Shown one piece after another: positions 12,001 through 21,456 of a stretch of DNA of 64,000 nt. The DNA lies in contig OX246743.1 of the NCBI GenBank assembly GCA_945910005.1, forward strand, positions 47,987,637 to 48,051,636, in the 5' to 3' direction. Origin of the DNA: Isoperla grammatica. Its lineage: Eukaryota; Arthropoda; Insecta; Plecoptera; Perlodidae. The position numbers and the translations under genes were made by a program. How positions within the stretch are numbered: the stretch's first letter is position 1; every line of letters begins with the position of its first letter. The notes beneath the pieces are model-generated. The model made no database searches and was not told where the DNA came from. It saw nothing but the letters and a program-made list of their open reading frames with translations.

Positions 12001-14726
12001 AAGACTGTTACATGGTGTGTCCCGTGTGTTCTAGGGCGCCTGGACAATTGGAAGACTGTTACATGATGTGTCCCGTGTGTTCTAGGGCGCCTGGACAATT
12101 GGAAGACTGTTAAATGATGTGTCCCGTGTGTTCTAGGGCGCCTGGACAATTGGAAGACTGTTACATGGTGTGTCCCGTGTGTTCTAGGGCGCCTGGACAA
12201 TTGGAAGACTGTTACATGGTGTGTCCCGTGTGTTCTAGGGCGCCTGGACAATTGGAAGACTGTTACATGGTGTGTCCCGTGTGTTCTAGGGCGCCTGGAC
12301 AATTGGAAGACTGTTACATGATGTGTCCCGTGTGTTCTAGGGCGCCTGGACAATTGGAAGACTGTTACATGGTGTGTCCCGTGTGTTCTAGGGCGCCTGG
12401 ACAATTGGAAGACTGTAACATGGTGTGTCCCGTGTGTTCTAGGGCGCCTGGACAATTGGAAGACTGTTACATGGTGTGTCCCGTGTGTTCTAGGGCGCCT
12501 GGACAATTGGAAGACTGTTACATGGTGTGTCCCGTGTGTTCTAGGGCGCCTGGACAATTGGAAGACTGTTACATGGTGTGTCCCGTGTGTTCTAGGGCGC
12601 CTGGACAATTGGAAGACTGTTACATGGTGTGTCCCGTGTGTTCTAGGGCGCCTGGACAATTGGAAGACTGTTACATGGTGTGTCCCGTGTGTTCTAGGGC
12701 GCCTGGACAATTGGAAGACTGTTACATGGTGTGTCCCGTGTGTTCTAGGGCGCCTGGACAATTGGAAGACTGTTACATGGTGTGTCCCGTGTGTTCTAGG
12801 GCGCCTGGACAATTGGAAGACTGTTACATGGTGTGTCCCGTGTGTTCTAGGGCGCCTGGACAATTGAAAGACTGTTACATGGTGTGTCCCGTGTGTTCTA
12901 GGGCGCCTGGACAATTGGGAGACTGTTACATGGTGTGTCCCGTGTGTTCTAGGGCGCCTGGACAATTGGGAGACTGTTACATGGTGTGTCCCGTGTGTTC
13001 TAGGGCGCCTGGATAATTGGGAGACTGTTACATGGTGTGTCCCGTGTGTTCTAGGGCGCCTGGACAATTGGGAGACTGTTACATGGTGTGTCCCGTGTGT
13101 TCTAGGGCGCCTGGACAATTGGGAGACTGTTATATGGAGTGTCCCGTGTGTTCTAGGGCGCCTGGACAATTGGGAGACTGTTACATGATGTGTCCCGTGT
13201 GTTCTAGGGCGCCTGGACAATTGGGAGACTGTTACATGGTGTGTCCCGTGTGTTCTAGGGCGCCTGGACAATTGGGAGACTGTTGCATGGAGTGTCCCGT
13301 GTGTTCTAGAGAGCCTAGACATGTGGGAGACTGTTACATGGTGCGTTCCGTGTGTTCTAGAGAGCCTGGACAGTTGGGGACTGTTACATGGTGCGTTCCG
13401 TGTGTTCTAGAGAGCCTAGACAAGTGGGAGACTGTTACATGGTGTGTATTGTGTGTTCTAGAGAGCCTGGACAGTTGGGGACTGTTACATGGTGCGTTCC
13501 GTGTGTTCTAGAGAGCCTAGACAAGTGGGAGACTGTTACATGGTGTGTCATGTGTGTTCTAGAGAGCCTGGACAGTTGGGGACTGTTACATAGTGTGTCT
13601 TGTGTGTTCTAGAGAGCCTAGACAAGTGGGAGACTGTTACGTGGTGTGTCCCGTGTGTTCTAGAGAGCCTGGACAAGTGGGAGACTGTTACATGGTGTGT
13701 CCCGTGTGTTTTAGAGAGCCTGGACAAGTGGGAGACTGTTACATGGTGCGTTCTGTGTGTTCTAGAGTGCCTGGACAGTTGGGGACTGTTACATGGTGCG
13801 TTCCCTGTGTTCTAGAGAGCCTGGACAAGTGGGAGACTTACATGGTGTGTCCCGTGTGTTTTAGAGAGCCTGGACAAGTGGGAGACGGTTACATGGTGCG
13901 TTCCGTGTGTTCTAGAGAGCCTGGATAGTTGGGGACTGTTACATGGTGCGTTCCCTGTGCTCTAGAGAGCCTGGACAAGTGGGAGACTGTTACATGGTGT
14001 GTCCCGTGTGTTTTAGAGAGCCTGGACAAGTGGGAGACGGTTACATGGTGCGTTCCGTGTGTTCTAGAGAGCCTGGACAGTTGGGGACTGCTACATGGTG
14101 CGTTCCCTGTGTTCTAGAGAGCCTGGACAAGTGGGAGACTGTTACATGGTGTGTCCCGTGTGTTCTAGAGAGCCTGGACAAGTGGGAGACTGTTACATGG
14201 TGTGTCCCGTGTGTTTTAGAGAGCCTGGACAAGTGGGAGACGGTTACATGGTGCGTTCCGTGTGTTCTAGAGAGCCTGGACAGTTGGGGACTGCTACATG
14301 GTGCGTTTTCTGTGTTCTAGAGAGCCTGGACAAGTGGGAGACTGTTACATGGTGTGTCCCGTGTGTTCTAGAGAGCCTGGACAAGTGGGAGACTGTTACA
14401 TGGTGTGTTCCCTGTGTTCTAGAGAGCCTGGACAAGTGGGAGACAGTTACATGGTGCGTTCCATGTGTTCTAGAGAGCCTGGACAGTTGGGGACTGTTAC
14501 ATGGTGTGTCCCGTGTGTTCTAGTGAGCCTGGACAAGTGGGAGACTGTTACATGGTGTGTTCCCTGTGTTCTAGAGAGCCTGGACAAGTGGGAGACAGTT
14601 ACATGGTGCGTTCCATGTGTTCTAGAGAGCCTGGACAGTTGGGGACTGTTACATGGTGTGTCCCGTGTGTTCTAGAGAGCCTGGACAAGTGGGAGACAGT
14701 TACATGGTGTGTTCCGTGTGTTCTAG
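9063..14726 (+). repeat. Pka-R1: Minisatellite array 2: tandem copies of a PKA-RI 3' splice site plus exon start
   Basis: About 111 head-to-tail units, mostly 51 bp with some of 50 bp, fill the intron up to the exon at 14727. Units next to that exon contain TGTGTTCTAG followed by AGAGCCTGGACAAGTGGGA. That is the real acceptor and the first 19 nt of the real exon, after which the unit departs from exon sequence and returns to about 32 nt of intron. The unit is therefore a duplicated intron-exon junction, and each copy keeps the TTCTAG acceptor. Units from about 13,300 onward match the exon best. Those from 9063 to 13,290 carry the diverged form GGCGCCTGGACAATTGGAAG. In the exon's own frame 51-bp units stay open and encode [17 protein letters not shown] per unit. 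The long open frames on either strand across this region are by-products of the 51-bp period. Confidence 0.94.
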
Positions 14727-14930
14727 AGAGCCTGGACAAGTGGGAACGTCTAACGGTGGCCGACGCGCTCGAGCCCGTCTCGTTTGAGGACCGAGAGATG
14801 ATTGTGAGACAGGGGGAGCCCGGAGATGACTTCTACATCATTGTGGACGGGACTGCGCTGGTGTTGCAGTATCGCGCCGAGGGGGAGGAGCCGATGGAGG
14901 TCGGCAGGCTGGGACCCTCGGACTACTTCG
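14727..14930 (+). CDS. Pka-R1: PKA type I regulatory subunit, exon starting ESLDKWERL (CNB domain B, first half)
   Basis: This 204-bp exon lies between acceptor GTTCTAG| and donor TTCG|GTCAGT, with 2 leading and 1 trailing split-codon bases. It encodes [18 protein letters not shown], then [18 protein letters not shown], and ends [10 protein letters not shown]. The Trp of LDKWE is the residue known in bovine RI-alpha (Trp260) to cap the adenine of cAMP bound in domain A. That Trp lies inside the stretch copied throughout array 2. The trailing G joins GG of the exon at 16452 to give the Gly of DYFGEIALL. The acceptor is the last of more than 100 near-identical acceptor copies. An alternative acceptor exactly 51 bp upstream (after 14675) would add 17 residues in frame. 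Identity is secure; which acceptor is used in cells is inferred. Confidence 0.96.
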
Positions 14931-14961
14931 GTCAGTGCATCCGTTGCGTAACATAGATACT

Positions 14962-15586
14962 CATAGGCGTGCGCAGGGGGGGCAGCTGCCCCCCCCTTAG
15001 GATAGGTGAGCTTTTTTTTAAAAATATAATTTGGTCCAGGGTATACCGTATACGCCTGCCGATCGTAAAAGACGACAAGGGGACCTATAGCACCTTCCTC
15101 ATATTTAATATATTCCTCAAACTGTCACTGTTGCTCCAACTACCTTGCCCGTTTGACCCGGGAAAGAATAGGTCCAGAATTGTGCCTGTCGTAATGGGCG
15201 ACAAAAATGCTGACGCCTGACATAATGGTTCTAATCTTACCTGAAGTCTTATTGGAATGACGTTGGAATCAGCTGACCGGCCTCAACATCAACTGTTGCC
15301 TTACCGCCAAGATTTTGGCTGTGGGACTGACCACTTCTTTCACTTTATAACAATGATGTCACTGATATCCACAAATAAGTGTGTGAAATTAACCCATTGA
15401 ACAGACAACCTGTACTCCTCCTAATACGCTTAAAAACACGTTTAAAAATGCATGTCTTTAAAAAATCTCCTGCGGAGCTTTTTGTGGGGGGCATCCCCCC
15501 CACACCCCCCATTGGCACCGCCGTGAAATACTTTCATTGGGAATTTATTGTGCCCCCCCATTGATCAACCTCTGCGCACGCCTATG
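14962..15586. mobile_element. Non-autonomous hAT-type DNA transposon, 625 bp
   Basis: Perfect 15-bp terminal inverted repeats (CATAGGCGTGCGCAG at 14962-14976 and its complement at 15572-15586) are flanked on both sides by the 8-bp direct repeat TAGATACT (14954-14961 and 15587-15594). An 8-bp target duplication is typical of hAT elements. G-rich and C-rich tracts lie just inside the ends. No transposase frame is visible, so it must have been moved by an enzyme encoded elsewhere. It begins only 31 bp after the end of a PKA-RI exon, yet leaves the donor intact. Confidence 0.9.
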
Positions 15587-15594
15587 TAGATACT

Positions 15595-16451
15595 AATGAA
15601 ACCAGTAAAGTAGTTCAATTAGACAAATAATTTCTTTTATAAGAATTAAAGTGTAGGCTTATACTTCAACTGTACTCTGTAGCCTTTGTCAAACGAAATT
15701 AAATTATATAAATTAACAGAAAACAAGACTCATAGACACAAACTATATGGCTCTTGTTTTTCGTTAGTTTTTAAGTAATTTTCTTTGGTAGGCTAAGTCG
15801 TCCGAAGTGGAGTTGAAATTATATTACACTCTCATGTTTATATTTAAAAAAAACAGTTGATCATCCAATTATTTGTCTTAACTGCACATGTTACATTTTC
15901 AATTGGAGGATCAATCAAACCCAGTACTGTATGAAAAGTGAAAACGGCAAAGTATTGAAATAATATTAAATAGTTTTAAATTATTCTTGTGTTACCAAAT
16001 TCGAGAATTCTACCAACACTTACTTGATGTACTTTCGGATTATTTCAAATGTTTAAGTGATCAGATTGGTCAATAGATTCAGTGGCTCATGGAGTTTAAC
16101 AGAGTAGGCGATGTGTGACTCCAGTGCAGTGACTAATCACTTATTGGAACGAAACTGTGTGAGTGTTGTTGAATTTTGGAATTCAGCTATTCTATCTTGT
16201 GGTTTTAAATCACTGCCCACCCTCTTTTAGATTATACACTTTCACATTATAAATTACAAAATTCAAATACATAATTTAAAAAAACATATTCCTATTGGAC
16301 GCAAGAATGGCGACTAGTGTCTTTCGGTGAAATATTGGCCACGGTCAGGCTGAAACCAAAACATTCTCTGCAGCATTGGCAGACACAATTATGTACGTAG
16401 TAGGTAACATCGGTAGCCCATTGGATGTTCTAACTTGTCACATGTCCACAG
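15595..16451 (+). other. Pka-R1: Intron of PKA-RI after the hAT insertion
   Basis: This is AT-rich intron sequence with no gene, array or transposon end that I recognise. It ends in the acceptor CATGTCCACAG at 16451. Confidence 0.75.
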
Positions 16452-16539
16452 GGGAAATTGCTCTCCTTCTGGACAGACCTCGCGCTGCCACCGTTGTTGC
16501 CAAAGGTCCCCTCAAGTGCGTCAAACTGGACAGAGCGAG
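16452..16539 (+). CDS. Pka-R1: PKA type I regulatory subunit, exon with the CNB-B phosphate-binding cassette
   Basis: This short 88-bp exon lies between CCACAG| and GCGAG|GTACGT. It encodes (G)[18 protein letters not shown] followed by [10 protein letters not shown] and the first two bases of an Arg codon. Together with DYFG from the previous exon it forms the second phosphate-binding cassette, with its conserved Glu and Arg. The incoming phase (G plus GG) and outgoing phase (AG plus G) both match the neighbouring exons, which confirms the boundaries. The next intron is 5.1 kb and holds nested transposable elements. No damage to the reading frame is visible. Confidence 0.96.
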
Positions 16540-16786
16540 GTACGTATACTATATACTTTTTTAATTAAGCCTTCTGAAATCTATTTAGCTGAAAGTTAGA
16601 AAGAATGTGCGAGTATGGGGAATTAATACTATACTACACACTAGGGATGACATCGGGTATAGCTCGAGTACTCGGCTCCAAATATTACCCGGAGCTGTTT
16701 TTCGGGTCTGGGTAATTCTTTAGTCCGTAATTTTTTAGTTGTTTCTAGGCTAAATTTACACACCAGTATTGCTGCGGTCGATTCCG

Positions 16787-18859
16787 ATGGAGCCAGCAAG
16801 TACAGCCCGTGCTGACCCTTCCACAACACATGCCTTGGCGGGGAACAGAACAGACGTTACTGTTTTTGACGTTAAAACCAAATTTAGGCCTAAATCGGAC
16901 TGGGAGCCAGACCCCCTACCACCTGATCACCCGCTTGAAGTTTTCACTCATCACCTTCTAGCCAAAGTATCCTCCCCGGACTTTGCAGATAGGCTACCCA
17001 CCAGCACTAACCTCACGCCTACGCATCGCAAAGCCATCAACTCCTTACGTAACAACAGGGAGATCATCATCACTCCAGCGGACAAAGGCTCCACGATCGT
17101 CGTCCAGGATGTCGCAGCTTATATCACTGAGGCTGACCGGCAACTGTCGGATACTACAACCTACCGACTGCTCAAGGAGGACCCTACCAACTTGCACCTC
17201 AAGAAAGTCTCCGACTTCCTAACCACCCACGTAACACATCAAGGCCTTAACCACAAGACAATCAAAGCCCTCACACCGGATACCATACGGACACCTGTAT
17301 TCTACTTGCTTCCGAAGATCCACAAACAAGGGAATCCAGGCCGACCCATAGTCTCCAGTTATAGTTCACCAACTGAGAGGATTTCCGCTTTTGTTGACTA
17401 CCATCTCCAGCCGCTTGTTGCCAACCTTGACTCGCACATCAAGGACACTTACGACTTCCTCGAGAAACTCCACCAACTCGACACGCCACTACCACCAGGC
17501 TCGCTATTGGTCACCATTGATGTCACGTCATTATACACTAATATCCCGACCACACAGGGATTAGCCGCCCTAGAACACTTCCTTAGAACCCGGCCACCCG
17601 GCACCAAACCAGACGCCCCGTTTCTCACAGAACTTGCGCACATGGTCCTCCGCCTCAACAACTTTCGGTTCATGGAGCGCCACTACCTGCAAACGAAAGG
17701 CACAGCCATGGGCACAAGAATGGCCCCCTCGTATGCCAACCTCTTCATGGGCAAACTAGAGAAGCAGTTCCTAGCAACCCGTGACCATCTGCCCTTGTGT
17801 TTCTTCCGTTTTATTGATGACATCTTTATGGTATGGCCCCACGGCCAAGCACTACTAGACGTCTTCCTCACGGACCTCAACAATGCCAGTGTGTTACGCT
17901 TCACTTGGGAATCGTCATCATTGCACGTCGCATTCCTTGATGTGGATGTCTATTTAGAATCGGGCCGGCTGAGGACTGATGTTCACTTCAAACCCACCAA
18001 CAAGCAGCTGTATCTCCATCACGACAGCTGTCACCCTACATATACCAAACGAGCACTACCCTACTCCCTAGCAGTGAGAGGCCAACGTATCTGCTCAGAT
18101 GGTAATGATCTTGCCAAGTATTGCGAAGGCATTACCAACGCCTTTGTGGCTCGAGGCTACGACAAGACCACCGTCCAACAACGCATCAATAGACCAGCGA
18201 GGCAGGCCATCCCGCCGCCCAATGATGTTATACCTCTAGTCACACAGTGGCACCCTGGACTACAGGCACTCAATGGTATAATGAAAAGTGGCCTGCACAT
18301 TTTAACATCCTCCACTAAGACCCAAGATCTTGTAAAATCCTTGCCTAGAGTAGCCTTCAGACGCCCCCCGAACATTGCGAACCTAGTGGTCAGGAGAGAC
18401 TGCCGCATCAGGGACGCTCCTGAAAATGAACCAGCAGGTTCCTACCCTTGCCAAGGAGGTAACGGTTGCTTGACGTGCCCAATTCATCAACCTTCCACCA
18501 CGTTCAGTGCCCAGGCCACCGGCAAGACATACCCAATAAGGCAACACAACACCTGCCAAACCACCAATGTAGTCTACCAACTGAACTGCAACCACTGCCC
18601 TGCCGAATATGTTGGCCTAACTAAGAACTCGCTTAGGTCACGGATGAACGGGCACAGGCAAGACACAAAAAACCTGACCATGGACAAACCGGTGGCTCAA
18701 CATGCGGCATCCCACAACCTGGCATTCAATGGATGTTTCAACACCAGAGTGATAAAATCCCTCCCAGCCAGCTGCAACCCAGGCGAACTAAGACGGTGGG
18801 AGTTGGCCCACCAGTGGATCACTAAATCTAGGTTGGCTCCCAACCTAAACATCCGTTAG
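16787..18859 (+). CDS. Penelope-like element polyprotein: reverse transcriptase plus GIY-YIG endonuclease
   Basis: From the first ATG (16787) this open frame encodes 690 residues without a break; an in-frame stop lies upstream at 16751. Reverse transcriptase motifs appear in order: ITPADKGSTIVV, then LLPKIHKQGNPGRPIVSS, LVTIDVTSLYTNIP, TKGTAMGTRMAPSYANLF, and the catalytic FRFIDDIF (Phe codon at 17804). Near the C-terminus lie Cys-rich CLTCP and a GIY-YIG type endonuclease segment, VVYQLNCNHC followed by EYVGLTKNSLRSRMNGH. This order (reverse transcriptase, then C-terminal GIY-YIG) is characteristic of endonuclease-bearing Penelope-like elements. The first 26 or so residues lie upstream of the proposed insertion point, so they would be host DNA read in frame, and the native N-terminus is missing. 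It sits inside a PKA-RI intron on the same strand. Catalytic residues look intact; mobility is not shown. Confidence 0.93.
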   Translation: MEPASTARADPSTTHALAGNRTDVTVFDVKTKFRPKSDWEPDPLPPDHPLEVFTHHLLAKVSSPDFADRLPTSTNLTPTHRKAINSLRNNREIIITPADKGSTIVVQDVAAYITEADRQLSDTTTYRLLKEDPTNLHLKKVSDFLTTHVTHQGLNHKTIKALTPDTIRTPVFYLLPKIHKQGNPGRPIVSSYSSPTERISAFVDYHLQPLVANLDSHIKDTYDFLEKLHQLDTPLPPGSLLVTIDVTSLYTNIPTTQGLAALEHFLRTRPPGTKPDAPFLTELAHMVLRLNNFRFMERHYLQTKGTAMGTRMAPSYANLFMGKLEKQFLATRDHLPLCFFRFIDDIFMVWPHGQALLDVFLTDLNNASVLRFTWESSSLHVAFLDVDVYLESGRLRTDVHFKPTNKQLYLHHDSCHPTYTKRALPYSLAVRGQRICSDGNDLAKYCEGITNAFVARGYDKTTVQQRINRPARQAIPPPNDVIPLVTQWHPGLQALNGIMKSGLHILTSSTKTQDLVKSLPRVAFRRPPNIANLVVRRDCRIRDAPENEPAGSYPCQGGNGCLTCPIHQPSTTFSAQATGKTYPIRQHNTCQTTNVVYQLNCNHCPAEYVGLTKNSLRSRMNGHRQDTKNLTMDKPVAQHAASHNLAFNGCFNTRVIKSLPASCNPGELRRWELAHQWITKSRLAPNLNIR

Positions 18860-19137
18860 TGATAGCCCTCTCCCCCTCTCACCTCCCTGCCACCACACCC
18901 CCCAACAGCGCCTTGTAAATATTGTACATATATATATATATATTTTAGTCTAGTCTATTATAGTTGTTTAGTTGACTAGAGTAGTTGCAGTAGCCATTCT
19001 TCTCTCGAGTGAGCAAGACCTCGGTCGAAACGTCTCGTTATATTTTGTATTATGTCTTTATGTGTACTTCAAACTCGCAAATCCGTCATCTTACTACACG
19101 AAGGTAAGCTGTTGGATCCTTTCCTCACTTAATATAC
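16866..19137 (+). mobile_element. Penelope-like retroelement, 5'-truncated, nested in the hAT-like element
   Basis: The insert is bounded by a perfect 15-bp direct repeat, CAGACGTTACTGTTT, at 16851-16865 and 19138-19152. I read this as the target-site duplication. It contains nearly all of the reverse transcriptase/GIY-YIG reading frame, a short 3' untranslated region with an AT dinucleotide run (about 18929-18942), and a GGTCGAAAC motif seen near Penelope-like 3' ends. Its 5' end falls inside the open frame, so the element has lost its own start and 5' repeat. The boundaries depend on accepting the 15-mer as the target duplication. Confidence 0.7.
19007..19035 (+). ncRNA. Hammerhead-ribozyme-like remnant of the Penelope-like 3' region
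   Basis: The sequence GTGAGCAAGACCTCGGTCGA, continuing AAC, has a possible short stem (GAC/GTC around CTCG) followed by GAAAC. This resembles stem II and the conserved GAAA of hammerhead ribozymes, which are known in the terminal repeats of Penelope-like elements. The upstream core should read CTGANGA but is GTGAGCA here. It is therefore probably inactive, or only a resemblance. Confidence 0.35.
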
Positions 19138-19497
19138 CAGACGTTACTGTTTGTTCTTTGTTTAACATTCTGGTGAACATTCTGGCTAACACTTGATATT
19201 TCTATTTATTTTACTTGAAATATCATGTTTTATATGTACGTGCTTCATATGTGTATTGTGAAATGTTTTTTTTTTACTCGACATGATTACTGTAGGCGTA
19301 TTCCGAGAAGCTAACCGAGCGGGCGGCGTGCATATCATTCGTCCCTCGTCTTCGCGCCCCACGCACTTCACAAGGCCTAGCGAGCACCTTCAAATCAAGC
19401 CTACACATTGAAAAATACGTTTTCAGGATCCGGGTAATATGAGAGCTGGAACCGGTTCCGAATTTTATTACCCGATGTCATCCCAACTGCACACTAG

Positions 19498-20149
19498 TTT
19501 CACAATTGGTAGGGCTACTAATTACACATACTACACTATAATTTAAATCAATTAAATTAATTCATTGTAGGTAGCATAGCATTTCGCAGTGATTCAGGCC
19601 AAATTTGAAAAGCCCTTAAGGCTATTCCAGCAACTGACACGTGGACTAAAAATCTGATTTTTATGGTTGTAACTTTTAAATATGGTTCTCAGCGATAAAA
19701 AAAAAAAATGTAAAAAAAAAAAACGTAATTGACATTCGCGCGTACCGGGACGGTAAAAAAGTCAAATTTTGTTCCCGAGTTCAGATAAAACCGGTTGTAT
19801 TAAAGTGTTCATTTTTGTACACTACTTGACAGAACATATTTTTAGGTCACTCTGGTAGTTTCATCATTTTTAAATGCAGGGGTCCAAAGTTATAATTTTT
19901 TTGCTGTACCTGTGTTTTTTACCCTAAATTTAGTACGTTTTGTAACTGCTCTAAGAGATTTAGTAATAAATAATAATTTGATTCCTACCAATTAGATCTT
20001 GTTTAATCACATATAAACATATCTGCGTGACACACTAACGATTTTGAGATAATTACGTAAGTTTAATGGGCTGTCATTCGAAAATGACTTAATTTCACAT
20101 ATAGTAGCGATTTTTAAGAGAACCTGAGTATGGCTTGCGCATACGTGGG
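19498..20149 (+). other. PKA-RI intron, no recognised feature
   Basis: This is AT-rich sequence with short A runs near 19,690-19,725. I see no coding region, array or paired transposon ends. Confidence 0.7.
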
Positions 20150-20293
20150 CAGGGGCGGATACAGGCTCGATTAGTTACTCAAAGCATGGCAAATAAAGTT
20201 CGGTAACGACTCCAAAATAATAATTATTCAAAAAGTCCTTTATTTTGGTCATGGGGGGGCGGTCGCCCCCCCCCCCCCCTGTATCCGCCCCTG
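20150..20293. mobile_element. Small hAT-like MITE, 144 bp
   Basis: A perfect 16-bp inverted repeat, CAGGGGCGGATACAGG at 20150-20165 and its complement at 20278-20293, encloses about 110 bp. A 14-base C run lies just inside the right end. The CAG start and G/C-rich subterminal tract resemble hAT-type elements. I could not find a clean target duplication in the flanks (TACGTGGG versus ATCCATAC). Confidence 0.7.
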
Positions 20294-20842
20294 ATCCATA
20301 CCTACAGTAGTAGGCTCTAAAGACGGCCGACAACAGACGAGAGGGGAGTAAATCCCCGAGCTGTGTCTACGTTGTGAGAACGTCAAGTCTCACGAAGTGG
20401 TCGAGTGCTAATTTTCTTTATGGTTTCCTTCCACTCTCGTATACCGGTACTTAGTTCAGCCCTATAAGCAGCTAGTGAGTACAAATAACGGTGTAGACAC
20501 AATTGTATTTGTCGACGTATTTAATTAAACCCAACAACTGCATTTGTCGAAATCAACTTGTTTTGTCTCAAGCCCTGGAATATTTTCACTGGCTAGCAGT
20601 AAAATTTTGCTAATATTGATGTAAACGGCAATACAATCAGTGTAGCCCGCGCAAGTCCAATCATCTAGTTACATGCGCCCCCCCAATCCCAGAATCCTAG
20701 TGACGCCCCTGAAACAAGCCACACTATCTCTAATGCGAGTATGCCACTTCAATTGCTTTGATAAAAGCTGCCGCCGGCACTAACAACGGGGCTGTGTGAC
20801 CTTGGCCGCCCATTGTTCCCACCATTCTTTGCATTATTCTTG
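20294..20842 (+). other. PKA-RI intron with a hAT-type terminal fragment
   Basis: Mostly unassigned intron sequence. The segment ending at 20711, CCTAGTGACGCCCCTG preceded by a C tract, looks like the right end of a hAT-type element (complement CAGGGGCGTCACTAGG). No matching left end is visible nearby, so it is probably a truncated relic. Confidence 0.4.
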
Positions 20843-21456
20843 CATTCAATAATTTTTAAATTACAAAAGCGAGCAATTCGGTCTATAGTCAAGGCAAATG
20901 CAAGAACCACATGTAGACCCATATTCGTTCAACTAGAATTACTCACACTTTACAGCCTGTATATATACGAATCAGCCCTACAAATAAGAAAGCAAATCAA
21001 CACCATTCCTCGACGTGACAAAATCCACCAACACAAAACAAGACGAAAAGAAGAATTAGACCTAACACACTGCAACACAAAGACAGTACAAATAAACTAG
21101 GACTATCTAAAAATAAAAATATATAACAAACTACCTAATCACATAAAAAGCTCCGACAACATAATAATTTTAAAAAAAAGGCTAGCAGACTTCCTAAAAA
21201 TACACCCATTTTACAACATAAATGAATATCTTAATCAACCATTATAATTTATAATTAATGCTAACTCTTTTATTTTACTTATGATTTAATGTTATCACTT
21301 CTATAACTATTACCATGCTTATTTTATTTGTATTGTATTCTTCCTCATCTCTGTACAATTACTATTATTAGGCTATATAAAACAGGACAACAATACAGAT
21401 CACTTTATCTGTCACCAAATATGTATCATTATTATGTATTATATGTATATGTTGTC

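Larger units (their letters stand above)
16642..19486. mobile_element. hAT-like DNA element interrupted by a Penelope-like element
   Basis: The ends are inverted repeats: TAGGGATGACATCGGGTA on the left and TACCCGATGTCATCCCAA on the right, with 16 bp in perfect agreement and weaker similarity further in. Both inner flanks contain ATATTACCCGGA about 40 bp from the end. The flanking 8-mers CTACACAC and CTGCACAC agree at 7 of 8 positions, as expected for an aged hAT target duplication. An exact 8-mer CACACTAG near both ends is an alternative reading that shifts the boundaries by three bases. Without the inserted retroelement (about 16866-19137) the DNA element is under 600 bp and has no transposase frame of its own. 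Confidence 0.72.

Noticed and set aside
9039..13322. A 1,427-codon minus-strand frame and several plus-strand Cys-rich frames
   Set aside because: They are shadows of the 51-bp array 2. The plus-strand Cys-rich frame is not the frame of the PKA exon from which the unit derives.
16983..18595. Short frames overlapping the Penelope-like reading frame on both strands
   Set aside because: They lie in alternative frames of a gene with clear reverse transcriptase and GIY-YIG motifs.
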